Both the position numbers and the translations under genes were made by a program. The notes under the pieces were generated by a model. The model was given only the letters and a program-made list of their open reading frames with translations. It made no database searches and had not been told where the DNA came from. 60,000 bases of DNA, from positions 690,767 through 750,766 of the forward strand of contig RPFO01000003.1 of the NCBI GenBank assembly GCA_009746045.1, read 5' to 3'. Shown one piece after another: positions 21,201-33,200 of the stretch; position 1 is the stretch's first letter; each line of letters opens with the position of its first letter. The DNA comes from Mesostigma viride. Taxonomy: Eukaryota > Streptophyta > Mesostigmatophyceae > Mesostigmatales > Mesostigmataceae.

Positions 21201-24200
21201 TTTTTTTTTTTTAAGTACTGGTAATAGTATCGCAGGAGGCCTCGGTAGCATGGCCGACATAAAACAAGATCATACTCGCGTTCTTTCACTAAAGAAACCA
21301 ATGCAGCGTAGAGTCAAAGGGGGAGAAGTGAAGCAGCCACCAAACTTTTTCAACAAGCGGAAGTTCCTAGAGTGCAGTTCTGGAATGAAAGCGCAAAAAG
21401 ACACACCACCCCATCCACATGCCAAGATACCTCATGCATGCATTGTCTATATGTGCACCGCACCGAACACGTTTTGAACTACAGCACATGCCCATTCTCT
21501 ATATGCATGCATTGTATATGGTAGTATGTGCACCGAGTACGCTTTGATCCATTGCACATGCCCAGCATAATCCCATAACAGATTTAACCTGGATGCCTAG
21601 TCCTACAACACATGCCCCTGATGAACATGTCCAATGAATTCCACTGGCGATAAACGACCACGCATGCAACACACACACACAAGAGTGAGCGTAAACTCAC
21701 CATCATGCTGTGTGCATCACTGGAGAAGCTCCTGGCCTTTGACCCAGCACCTCCCACCGCGTCCAGTCGCACTGCCACTTGGCCACTGGCATTCGTCACC
21801 GCGACTAGCGTCCACTGCCACACCGACACCTGTCCCGACGCAAGGCCCACCGCCAGCGACAGCTTGGGCAGGGACCCCGTCTCTCCCTCTGTGCCGCGCC
21901 CGGTAGTTGACATGCCATCTGGAGCAGCTCCTCCTGAAGGTTTTCCTGTCGACCTCTCCTCCCTGGCTGTGGGCAGGGCCATCCCTGCAGTTTCATCCCC
22001 AACTTGAGGGGCATTTGCACTGTGGGCATGGCTGCAGCGTTGGCCAAGTCGGGTGGACAAGGCCTCCAGACCTTGCGCATCTGATGCCAAGCAAGAGAGC
22101 GAGGCCATGTGGAAGGGGCCTGCTGGCTCCACCTGTACAGAAGGGGATGAGCCACCAGTTGAAACGCAGCAAAAGTGAAAGTAGTACGTGAGAAATATAA
22201 AGATGCAATCAGCAGCACAAACTGAAGCTCCGTGGAAACCAAACAAGCCATTCCAACTTTGAAAAAGTAACGAATCCTCATAACACAGCACCGACCCATG
22301 AACGGTGAGCCCGCGACCTTCCCACGGTCAGCCAGCAGCTCAACCAACAGCTCATCATCACAAACCAACACTCCCCAAATAGAAAGCAGTCCTCAAATTG
22401 TACCTCGCAGTTAAGCCGTCAGGCCCACAAAACCCATGACTGGTCAAAGGCGGCCGCTACCTGAGCAAGGGCGTCCAAAAAGGGCTCATCCAGCACGCTG
22501 TGGGAGCCATCCCCCTGTCGTGCCAGCTGGCGCGCCAGGTCGTCCACGCGCTTACCCCACAGGCGGACCCTGCAAGAAATCATCATGCAGCGGCAGCCGT
22601 TCCGGTACAGACCGCAGCTACCGTTAGGTATGTGAGGTAGCGGCTCACATATACAGACAACAAAGTTGAGTGAGCCGCATAGTGGTGCTATTGTTTCCCA
22701 AGGTCACCACTCCTTTAATATTGCATCACGCTCATCGATGCAAACTGCCTGCTTTGCTTTCCTCACTAATGCGAACTCGTAATGCTGGCTCCTGCCCCGT
22801 ACCTGCCATCGCCACCGCCTGTCATCAGCAGAAGTGTGGTGGCGCTCATGCTGCTGGCATAAGGGCAGTCCACCGCCCCGGTGCGCACGCATTGTGCACC
22901 CTCCGACCCTTTCTCCTTGCCCAATCTTCCCCCTGGCATGGACCCCCTCCTGGTGCCGCCTTGAGCGCCTTTCCTCGGGGTTGCGGATGCCAGCGCGGTG
23001 TCGGGAGTCGACCCATCATGGAAGACCACTGCGCGGCCGCCAGAACACAAGCCTTGGACCCCAGCCACTCTGCTAGCACAGTCACCCTGCAACACTGGAG
23101 AAGCAGCAGCACCCGAAACAGCCGCAGCACCCGCAGAAAAAGGAGGAGCATGCGCGGCAGCGCCACATAACCCCCAAGCAGCAGCAGCAGGGCTGGGCCC
23201 AAGAACCAGCCACTGCACACAGGAGACCATCGCGTGCTCGTGCGCCACCAGGTGCCCCACCAGGCGGACCGCCAGGGACGCCCCGCCCGGCTTGGCTTGC
23301 CCGCTCGATTCTAATCCCGGTTTCAAGGCAGCGGAGGGCAGCGGTGCCTCCCCATCCTCAGGGGCATCCGTAGCCGCATCACCATCTTGGGGTGGCTGAT
23401 CATGCAGCGATGTCCTGCCGGCCCTTGCCTGCACAGCGCGCCCTCTTCCCCCGCTCGGGCTCCCGTCTTCATCATCTCCCTCCACCACGAGTTCGCCGAC
23501 ATTCCCCCGCGACCCCCCTCGTGAGCCGCTTGTCGGCATTCCACAGCGCGACCTATGTGCCGATGGCATTGCGGCTGCAGGCCGGCTGGATGGGGCTGGG
23601 ACGGGACCCGGATGGAGGTTGGATGCCGGGGGGTTGTCGTTGGAGGATGAAATGGGTCCACTTGGACCATTGGTGGTGGTTTCTGCTTGAGCACTTGGTG
23701 CCACAGGTTCGTAGCTAGGGGATGGGGCTGAGGCTGGCGGCGGCGCAGGGGAATAGTGCCCGGGATGAGCCACGCTCCAGAAATAGACATGGCCTGACTC
23801 GGTGGCCGACGCCAGAAGCGAGAACGGGGCAGGGGGCAGCTGGTGTGGCTGTGCGACTGGGTCACTTTGCTGGTCTCCTCCTCGGTCGTGTGATGTGCTC
23901 CCATCCGCCACGCTGCCACCCGCGCCTTGGGCCTGTCGCCCTTTGCCCGACGCAGCAAGGGCTGGGGCAGTGGCTTCGGTCCTACGAATACGGCCCGCAC
24001 TGCCACCGTCAGTACGGTCGCCAGCTCCGCTGCCAGCATTATTCCTTCCTACCTCTTCGGCACTCCTGTGAATGGGCTCCGCTTTCTTGCCTCGTGTGAC
24101 CCTCGGCCCAACCACCCCCGCCTTTTCTTTATTGCCGCCTTTTCCCCCCTTCCTCTTCTTGCCAGTATCAGCCACCGTCTCTACCTCCCCATCCACAGCC

Positions 24201-27200
24201 CCATCACCGCCCCCGCTGCCCTCACCCACTTTTCGAGTCACCCTACCGGCACCATCCTCATCCAGCAAAAAACTATCCCCCACTGCCTTGTCCCCAGCAC
24301 CCAGTGCAACTACTGTCGAGCCCTGCTGCACGTCACTGCCAGCGCGAGCCACTCCAGACCGCGGCTGGACCTCGCCGCTGCCACAACAGCAGTGGCAGGG
24401 ACACAGCAGGGGGGACCACGCGACCGCGCTGCCACTTGTCGAGTAGTAGCGGCTGGCAAACTCATGCGCGGGGAGGCTGTCATTCTTCCCCCCCTCAGGA
24501 CCCTCGAGAGAAGAAAGCCACCAGGCCTGAGCGGACCTCCAACCTGGTTTCTTCCCTTTGAGGGCATCCCCCAGTGTGTCCCGTTTGCCTGACAACGTCC
24601 CCTTGTGCTTCCGGAGTACCAGGCCACCCGGGGCGGGTGGCTCCGAAGGGCCAGCTGAGGATCCGCTCATGGCAGGCGTGGTCACTGGTGGCGGCTTAGT
24701 GGCCATAGCACCGGATCCGTTGGTGTCATTGGCAGCACCAGGACAAGCAGCAGCGGCAGCACCGCTACCACTAGCAGCAGCACCACCACCGCCGCCGCCA
24801 CCAGCAGCGGCAGCAGCAGCAGCCGCCGCGATACCTCTGGGCACCGCTGGCGTGGTTGCTGGCATCACAGGAGCAGTTTGTTCACACGCTCCCAAGCCAA
24901 GGTCCTGTGAGATCGGTGGAGCCGGCGCCGTGCCTGCCGCTCCCACAGCCGCTGGCCGCACAAGCGTTCTTGCCGCTGGAGAGGCCTCAACCGTGGAGGC
25001 AGCCGGCTGGGAGCCATGTGAAGCACCCGTCAGTGGATGAGCCACAGGATGAGCTGCGCTCGAAGCCCCGTTATCCCTGTAAGAAGGGGCAGTTCCTGTG
25101 CCGACGAGTCCTTGTTCACCATGTCCCGCACGAATGACAGCACGATCCAGTCGAGGTCTCTTCGCAGGGGGGGTCTGGGCGTGCTGCAACAGGTGTCCAC
25201 CACTGCTCCACCCACCGTGATCAAGACCACCATCACCACCACCAACACCAACACCGCAGGGGTCTCCACCGGTGCTTCTCGCACTCGCCCCCCTGTGTCC
25301 GGCCACAGAGCTTGACACCTCCCTGGGAGAGCTTGTTGCCTTCCCCTGGGCTGCCGTTTCCTCGGTCAATGCTGCCTTTGCCCATGCTTCTCTGGCCGGG
25401 GGAGCCGTGGCTGGTGTAGCTTCGGTCCGACTTGCCTTGGTCACAGTTTCCGTAGTCGGCATTGCCTTGGTCAGTGTGGTCGTGGTCTTTCCCATGGCCC
25501 TCTCCTTCTCCTTCTCCCGCATCTGACGCAACAGCCGCGCACACTCCCCGAATTCGCCACTACCCGACGAGCCTTGACTCTTTGCATCACTGTCTTCCTC
25601 ATCATCATCATCGTCATCCTCCCCCACTAGGACTGGCAAATCAGCCGCAAAAGGCACAATGCTGGCATCCAGAAGACCCACCGCCGCCGCCACCTCGCTA
25701 CTTTCCTGGGCTTCCTGCATTTCGCTGTCCCCTGACCCCCTCGCCTGCAATAGAAGGGCGTCAGCCCCCACCCCTGACACCTGCAGTTCCCTCCTCTCCG
25801 ACGCAGCAGGTACAGCCGGTGCCCCCGGCACTGCCGCACCCGCCACACCCTTCCCCGCCATGTTTTCTGATGAGCGCCCCCCTTTCCCTTCCTTGAACTT
25901 GTCACCCGCGCCCTGTGTGTGTCGTCCAATGTCATCCTCGCCAGCCAACTTTCCTTTTTCTGCCTTCGGCTCGTCTCCCTCCCTTTGCTCCCGCGGTCCC
26001 TCTTCCAAAGCTCCCTGCTCCCTACCACCCTCTGACGGCCCCCCCTCCTTGCCGCCCTCTCCCTCCGTCATTACTTGGTCAGCTGCTCCACCTACGTCCT
26101 CATCTTCCTCGTTCCCTCGCTTAACGGCGCCATTATCCATACCACCCTCCCGCTGTCTCCCCGTATCACCTTCCGTCTGCTGCGACTCCGCCCTAGGGTC
26201 CCTGGTCTCGCTCTCTCGCTCCAAGGCCTGGGGGGCGGCCTCTGGCCTGACTTTCTTGGGCCGCCCCCACTTTTTCTTTGGTGGGCTCAGTGTGGGCAGG
26301 CTGCCCTGGCCCACCTCCTTTCCATCTGTGCCACCAGTTTGTTCGCCTCCTTTTGCATCATCAACCCCTTTCATGTCATAGCCAGCAGGGTGCGTGGTTG
26401 ACACAGCCCCAGCCCCCCTCCTCGCCCGGCGTGACCTTCTCCCGGACGTCCCCAACTCGTCTTCCTCTGCGCCGCCTGCCGCTTCCACCTTGCCATCCTG
26501 ACTGTCATCCGGCACAGCACCGTCACCAGCGGCTCTGCTGCCAGTGGCCCGTTCCTTGCGGCCAGGGGACTCAGCGCCGGCGTGTGCGGCTGCCTGCGCG
26601 CTGGACGATGTCTTGGCCTCCACCGGGAGGATCATCGTGCGGATGCGCACTTTGGTGCGCTTGATCACCTCCTGCAGCAGGAGAGTAGCGAACCAGCAAC
26701 AAAGGCGGTTGGCATTCAGGTTACTTCTCAGGAGACCCTGGGCAATGCAAGGAGGGAAAGGAGGGAACAATAGGTGTCAATACGACTTTGGAGGAGGAAC
26801 ACATGGGGACCGGGTGGGGGTGGGGGTGGGGGGAGGGAAAGAGGCTTGGGGTGGAGCTCAAAATTATTTTTCGCGCCCTATTGCATGTTCTGATCGATTA
26901 TTTCATCCAATCGCCATGGCGAAAATGAGGAACTCCACAATGATGCCAAACTCATGTGGAAAATTATGTCAGAGATGAAGCCAAACTCAAGTCCGCTGGA
27001 CTAACACTCCGCACAGCGACTGCCTGATCAGATTGGGGCACGACATGTGCACCTGCAGCAGCTCACCTTCTCCAACCACCAGGTTGGATATGGTTGCTGT
27101 GGGCACCATAGAATTCTGTGGAGCAACTCCCACACCTGATTCGATCTCAGCTTGTACTGGGGCAAATCATCGGATTTCTCTGAAAATAGTTTAGTATAGT

Positions 27201-30200
27201 GGTACGAGAGAGACCGCCGCAGGCGGCTGGGACAGCCGACGGCTTTAAGTCCCGCCCGTGCGGATGGCAGGCGTTAGATAATTCAAGTCATAAATTCAAA
27301 ATGGGAAATTGTGGGCCGGCTGCCCTTGGTCAGGCCGTGTGCCACCAGTCCTTAGGCTCTAGTACGGAATGTACGACATTGCTGAAAAGCCGGCGTCACA
27401 TGGTAGTGACGTGACGGTCGCCACTTGTCAGTGGCCGTACTTTGTGATGAAAGCACTTTGCGTGGCAAACCCTGGTGGGCTTTTGAACTAGGAGTAGGAA
27501 TATTTCAAAGCTAATAATTCGTAGGGAGTTTGGGACGCAAGTCTGACGTTACACGCAAAGGGAATGACCGTTGTCAACGGCTGTCCTGCTTGGTCGAAGG
27601 GGAATATAGCCATCCCAGTTTGTTGTCTAGGTAGTTTCTTTCACCCGCCCCTTTTCTCTGTTGATTGGGGGCATGCACTACGTGCTGAATCGGTTTCTTA
27701 CTCGGTTCCACCTTGCCATTCATTTATTATTGCCAGTCCACTCATCGTTTCAATAAAGACTGGTGATTCTTGGGAGTGAACGGGTGTAACGTCACTTTTT
27801 GTAGAGCTATCCTCATCTTTGTAGGGATGCCAAACCGCTCACCTCACACTAGCTAAACTTTTCTCGCCTTAGTGGAGATGCCCCACTGCTGCCACACCTC
27901 TTGGAAAAAAAACTCCTCTTTCCCCACCTTTGTCGAGAGGTTGAACTCCTCCACGTCGCCCGCGCGCTCCTTGAGCACCTCCTCCAGCACCCGATCAAAC
28001 AACTCCGCGTCGCTGTTGTTCCGCATGTGCTGGCCTGCATGTTGACCCAACAGGAGGAGAACAGGAGGGCACCACCTGATAGAAAATTACTATAATAACC
28101 ATATGCTGTTCCGCACGTGCTGGCCTGCATGGGGGAAGGGTGATGGAATTAACCACCCAATCAAAAAATTGCAGACAAATAGGCTTTTCCACATGTGCTG
28201 GCCTTCATAATGACATTACTATAAAAGGAAGGACGAGAGAACGTCAGACAGAGTTACCGGATAGAGTAGCCGGATAGAGTAGCGGCTATCAGAAGTACTT
28301 GACTCGCTATGCTAAATGGTGCAGCCAGTAACCACTTTGCACCCTGAAGAACCTGAAACAGCCACAGCCACCCCTCTTCCTTAGACTGCCTACCCATTGC
28401 TGTGGGTATAGTATCTGTTAACTCTCCATGCAGTGAACCCTGCAAACCTCCAAGCAGCGAGCCCTGTACAACTCCGATCATGTTACAGACGGTAAGGTTA
28501 TGGAGTGGTAGATAGAAGCACGCTAACAAGCAGGTACCTGGCCGGTAGACGATGCGATCGTCCTCAGGGGCTCTCTCTCGCTAGTGGTATCACGGCACCA
28601 CTGGCCATGGGTTCCAGTGGCTGTAGCAGCCCAACACGACATTAGTGTACACTACTATTAATGTTATTGGTAGTAGTGCGTTTTAGCCATGTACCTGGCC
28701 TGTACACGATGCGCTTGTCCACGGGAATTTTCTCGTACTCGGCGTAGAAGCGGAACGAGATCTCCTGTTGGTGCCACGGGCCAGGAGCACGCGGAAGCAA
28801 ATAACGAAAGAATGGAGGGGGGAGGGCAGGGTGAGCTACCCATATGGACCGATTAGTGCCACCACAACGAACACCGACAAAGCGTGCTGATGATTCAAAC
28901 TAAACAGACTGGTTGATGGAGAAAGCGGAATGCTGACCAAATACCCAACATTACCCGCCCGCTCCGACAGATCTGCACCGTGGGTTATGGCCCCACCCCC
29001 AGAGCCCTTTCTCCTTCTCAACTTGCCAAACCCTGACAACAATGGGTGAAGACAGGCAGCAAACCAAATAAGTGGGACAGGGCAGAATGGTGTCCACGCT
29101 TGAACCATGCGAAAAAACAGCTGCATGGCAAAGCAGTAGCATACCTTCCGCAGACTGAAAGCAGTAGAAGGTTAACGAAGATAAAAAGGTCAAATAATAC
29201 AGACAGGGCAAAACCGGCAGCCATCTCAATGCCCTTGCCCGTGGCGACTCATGAACAACAGGCAGACAGAAGTCAACTCCCTTACCCTTGGCAACTCGTC
29301 CAGCAGCGCTGCAGCGCGGGCCATCTTGGACAGGACAGCACCCTGCACATACGCAGGACCCGCCACCGATGCCGCTTTGGCCCCTTTGGCTCCTTCCCCT
29401 CCGACAGACCTCTCTTTCCCCGGCGATGCGGTCATAAGGGTGGTCTCCCCTGTTGTGCCAGGTGTGGCTCCCAACCCCGCTGATGCGGTTTGTTTCCCTA
29501 TGATGGCTTGGTGCGCTGCTTTCGAGCCCCCTGGGCTGGCTCCAGGGACGGCGTTGGCGATGGCGATGGCGAGGCTGTCCTTGCAGGGCCTCCCCCGGGG
29601 CCGCTTGGCCTGCAGTCGTTTGTGAAGGAGTAGGGCGAGTATGCAGTGATACTTAAACAAGAACGAGCGTGGGACATGTCGGTGCAAGGCCATGTATGCA
29701 AACATAGGAGCAACGCCATGTATTTGTCCGTGTGTTGTATATCCCATGGCAGGATCTACTGGTCTAACGCAAGATGTGCCACGGCATCGCACTTTCCGTT
29801 TCTGGTCGATCTCGTCAATCTCTGTGTGGTCCATCTGTCAGCTCAGTCAGTATGTGGTACAAGGATGAACCAGCATACGCCAGTAGTTATCCAACCAGTG
29901 GTAATGCTGTCCACCCTTTCTCGAGCTGGGTGAGGCAAACCCACCTCTCCTGCCCGCTCGCTGTCCTGCGCAACGGCGGCCTCCACCTGGGCAGGTGCAT
30001 CGGTGCCAGCGGGCAGGTGCCACCAACCATGGTTTTCCCACCAGACGTGCTCGCGGATGTGAGTGCTCAGCACACTGAAGTCGGCGCCGTCGCCTGCGGC
30101 CCAAGCAGGTCAAGGACACCAAAGGGTTCAGGTGAATGGCCACGCTATAGTAGTACTACTATATACACTAGTAAAAATTATTTAGTAGTATACTTTGTGA

Positions 30201-33200
30201 CTACATGTATATTGCATGCCCCTCTCACTTCCGTACTTTATCATTCTCGATGAATATATATCGCATGTGTAAATATCGCATACTGTACCCACAAGTGCGC
30301 TGAAGTCGGCACAATCGCCTGCGGCCCAAAAAAGGATGAAGGAGTCCAAAGGATTTCACAGTGTGAACTGGGCCACAGGGCTCAGGGGGCGTGTCCAGGG
30401 CCTGGAGAAAGACCCCCGATCCGCATGGTGCCGAGGGGGGGATGATAATTGCGAGACAATAGTCACGATAGGATACATAGTATACAAGGAAGCACGTGAA
30501 TGATACAAACTGCCAAGGAGCAGGGGGAAAACGGGCTACCACGAGGGCAGTGACATGGTAGGCACTATTCATGAGGACACTGTGATGCTGTGAACAATAC
30601 AGACAATGAATGCAACAATAAGACACTGTAACAAGGCAAGCAAGTTTAATGGCGGTCAGAGGGCATGGGACAGGAAGACGCTGAGCAACCTTTTCTCCAC
30701 AGAACTTCATGCTGATAAACGTGCACAAAGCCACATCCTGTGTTTCTGCACATACAAAATGTACTCGACGGCATGTGGGCATGTGATGGACGACCTTGCA
30801 TCTTCTTATCAGAGTGTTCGTGGACTCACCCCATCGGGTCACTGTATATGCTGTAGCTGAACCGCCGAGGGGCGTCCGGTCCTTGACCACCGCCTTCCAC
30901 CAGCTGCCAGCACCAGGAGAAATGGTCGACAGGGCAACCAGGCACAATAAAAGGGAGGCCGCAGGAAGGGCTTGGGCATGACATGGCAGACAGCTTAACT
31001 TGTCATAAGAGGAAATCTCACTATGACAGCCTGATTGTGAACACCAAACTCTCTGAGAGTGTAAAACTACTTCTTAGATGCATGGGAGGGGTGCTTGGCT
31101 GCATGAAAATTATCTGCCCAGCTACCATCGGGCATGACTCCTCTGTTTCAAACGATTCCTATTAACCACAGCAACCGTCGTTTCCAGCTGCTTCAAATGG
31201 CACACGAGAATTTCTGTGAACGTCAAGTCTATTCCGAGACTGCCAACACACTGTACATGTCTTCTTCCCTTCTGCCGTGCATTGACAGTTTTTTCCCTCT
31301 GCACATCAAATTTTCTGCTGCTATCCTTCGCCATGCAACCCATGCTCCATTTTTATAGTGCCTGCTTTCTTAAAACCCTACTCCCCCATCACTCACCGCT
31401 GCCCGTCCCGGACTTCCGCACGCTGCCCCGCACACAACGCATCAGCGGACCTGTCATCGCCTTTCCTCACAAAGACCGGCCGGAAGCGGTACTGCAATAA
31501 GGGCTTGCTGCTGGGCCCTCCCTCACTGGCAACTTTCTTGCCCTTGCGGTCTACTCCCGCATCCACCCTGCCCTTGGGTTTGGGGCCCGCTGTTGCATCC
31601 CCATTTCCGGTACCGGGCTCCTCTGCTGCCTTATCGGCCTCTTCCTTGGATGTTTGAGCGGGCCGGATGGTGATCTCCTCGCTTAGCCCGCCAAGCCCTG
31701 GATTTCATATCATAATCAAGAGGACATTGATCATAACAGAGCAAGCATCGGCCCCCACATCGTTCAGCAGTTCACCCAGTACCCAACTTCGGAGCACCTC
31801 CATGCATGTAAGTGACACCAAGGTGGTCTCATCAGCACTACCAATAGGAACATAGGCAGGCACAAATCGAGCCAGTCCAATGCAAATGGGTGCGAGGGGA
31901 CAAATCACAATAGGGTAGAACCAGCCTGTTGTGCTGTTCTCGTGCCAAACCCTGAACCCTCAACCCTACACCCTGAACCGTGGCCCCTGAACCCTGAGCC
32001 CTGGCCCCTGGACCTGCCCCCTGCCCCCTGCCCCCTGCCCCCTGCCCCCTGCCCCCTGCCCCCTGCCCCCTGAACCCTGAACCCTGAACCCTGAACCCTG
32101 AACATATAAATCATTATGCTACTGTAGCCATAACAGAAACTGCCCACCTGGGGGAGCCGCATCGGGGCTGTACGAGACGGACAGGTTGGTCTTGTCCACT
32201 GCTGTGACGATGGCAGGGCACCACAGCTCGATACCATCAGGGGACTTCCGGCACACCTGAGGAGAACGCAGGGGTGGAATGAGCAGGGGATGGGGGGATG
32301 TTAGGGATGGGGGCAGAGGAAAGAATGGGTTGGGAGAATGGGGTGAAGAAGGGACAGCGAAACTTGAGGGGTTGAACTGACGAATTCGCCCTAGTAAAAA
32401 GCCATGACGCAAATAGTGAGGGGGTCCACCTGTGCGGAGTCTAGCGGTTGGGGGGCAAGGCCCAGAAAAGCAGGAGACACATGCCCATATTTGATATGAG
32501 AAAAAACTACCACCAGCTCACAGCCATGAGCGTACTGAGACGCTAGCATACTGTGGAAGCTTGGCCAAGACATATTGCTACAGAGCAGCTGCAACATGCT
32601 GTAAGTGATAGTGCGCTTTTGCATGATCCAGCGGTAATTACCCAGAGAGACAGGGGAAAGGAGTGCGAAGAGGGGGGGTGGGGGCGGAGGAGGGAGGGGG
32701 GAGATGACAAAGTGACAGCGAGGTAAGGTGAAAGGGGAGAAAGGGACCATGGGAAGAGGAGCAGAGACAGTGAGAGGGGGAGGCGGGGCCAGACAGAAAG
32801 AGGCAGGTCCGGGAAGTAAGGGAGAACGAGAGTGAGACGCAGGTGGACAGCCAATAGGTAGTGGGTGGCTACGTACGCAGAAAACTACACGAGCATCCTT
32901 TCCAGGTGACAGAACCCAGAGGGGAAAAGCACATGACATACAGTAAAAGGTAAAGCCCAGGGTGCGAGGGTACCAACATCCATGGCAGCCCCATAAACGT
33001 CAGTTAAGGACGCCTACGCTAAGATACCCACATAAGGAGTCAACATATCCCTCTCCCCTAAGATACCAACTAGTGAAGGCTCTCTATATCCTGAGGCACC
33101 AACATAAAAGGTCAACATATCCCTCTCCCCTATGATACCAACTAGTGAAGGCTCTCTATATCCTGAGGCACCAACATAAAAGGTCAACATATCCCTCTGC

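Noticed and set aside
22670-26401. Plus-strand ORFs opposite exon 15
   Set aside because: Antisense shadows of a 3.9-kb exon whose WD40 and AT-hook motifs are on the minus strand.
28950-29045. Extra exon between exons 12 and 13 (basic frame GKLRRRKGSGGG)
   Set aside because: Phase does not fit, and exon 12 joins exon 13 directly in phase.
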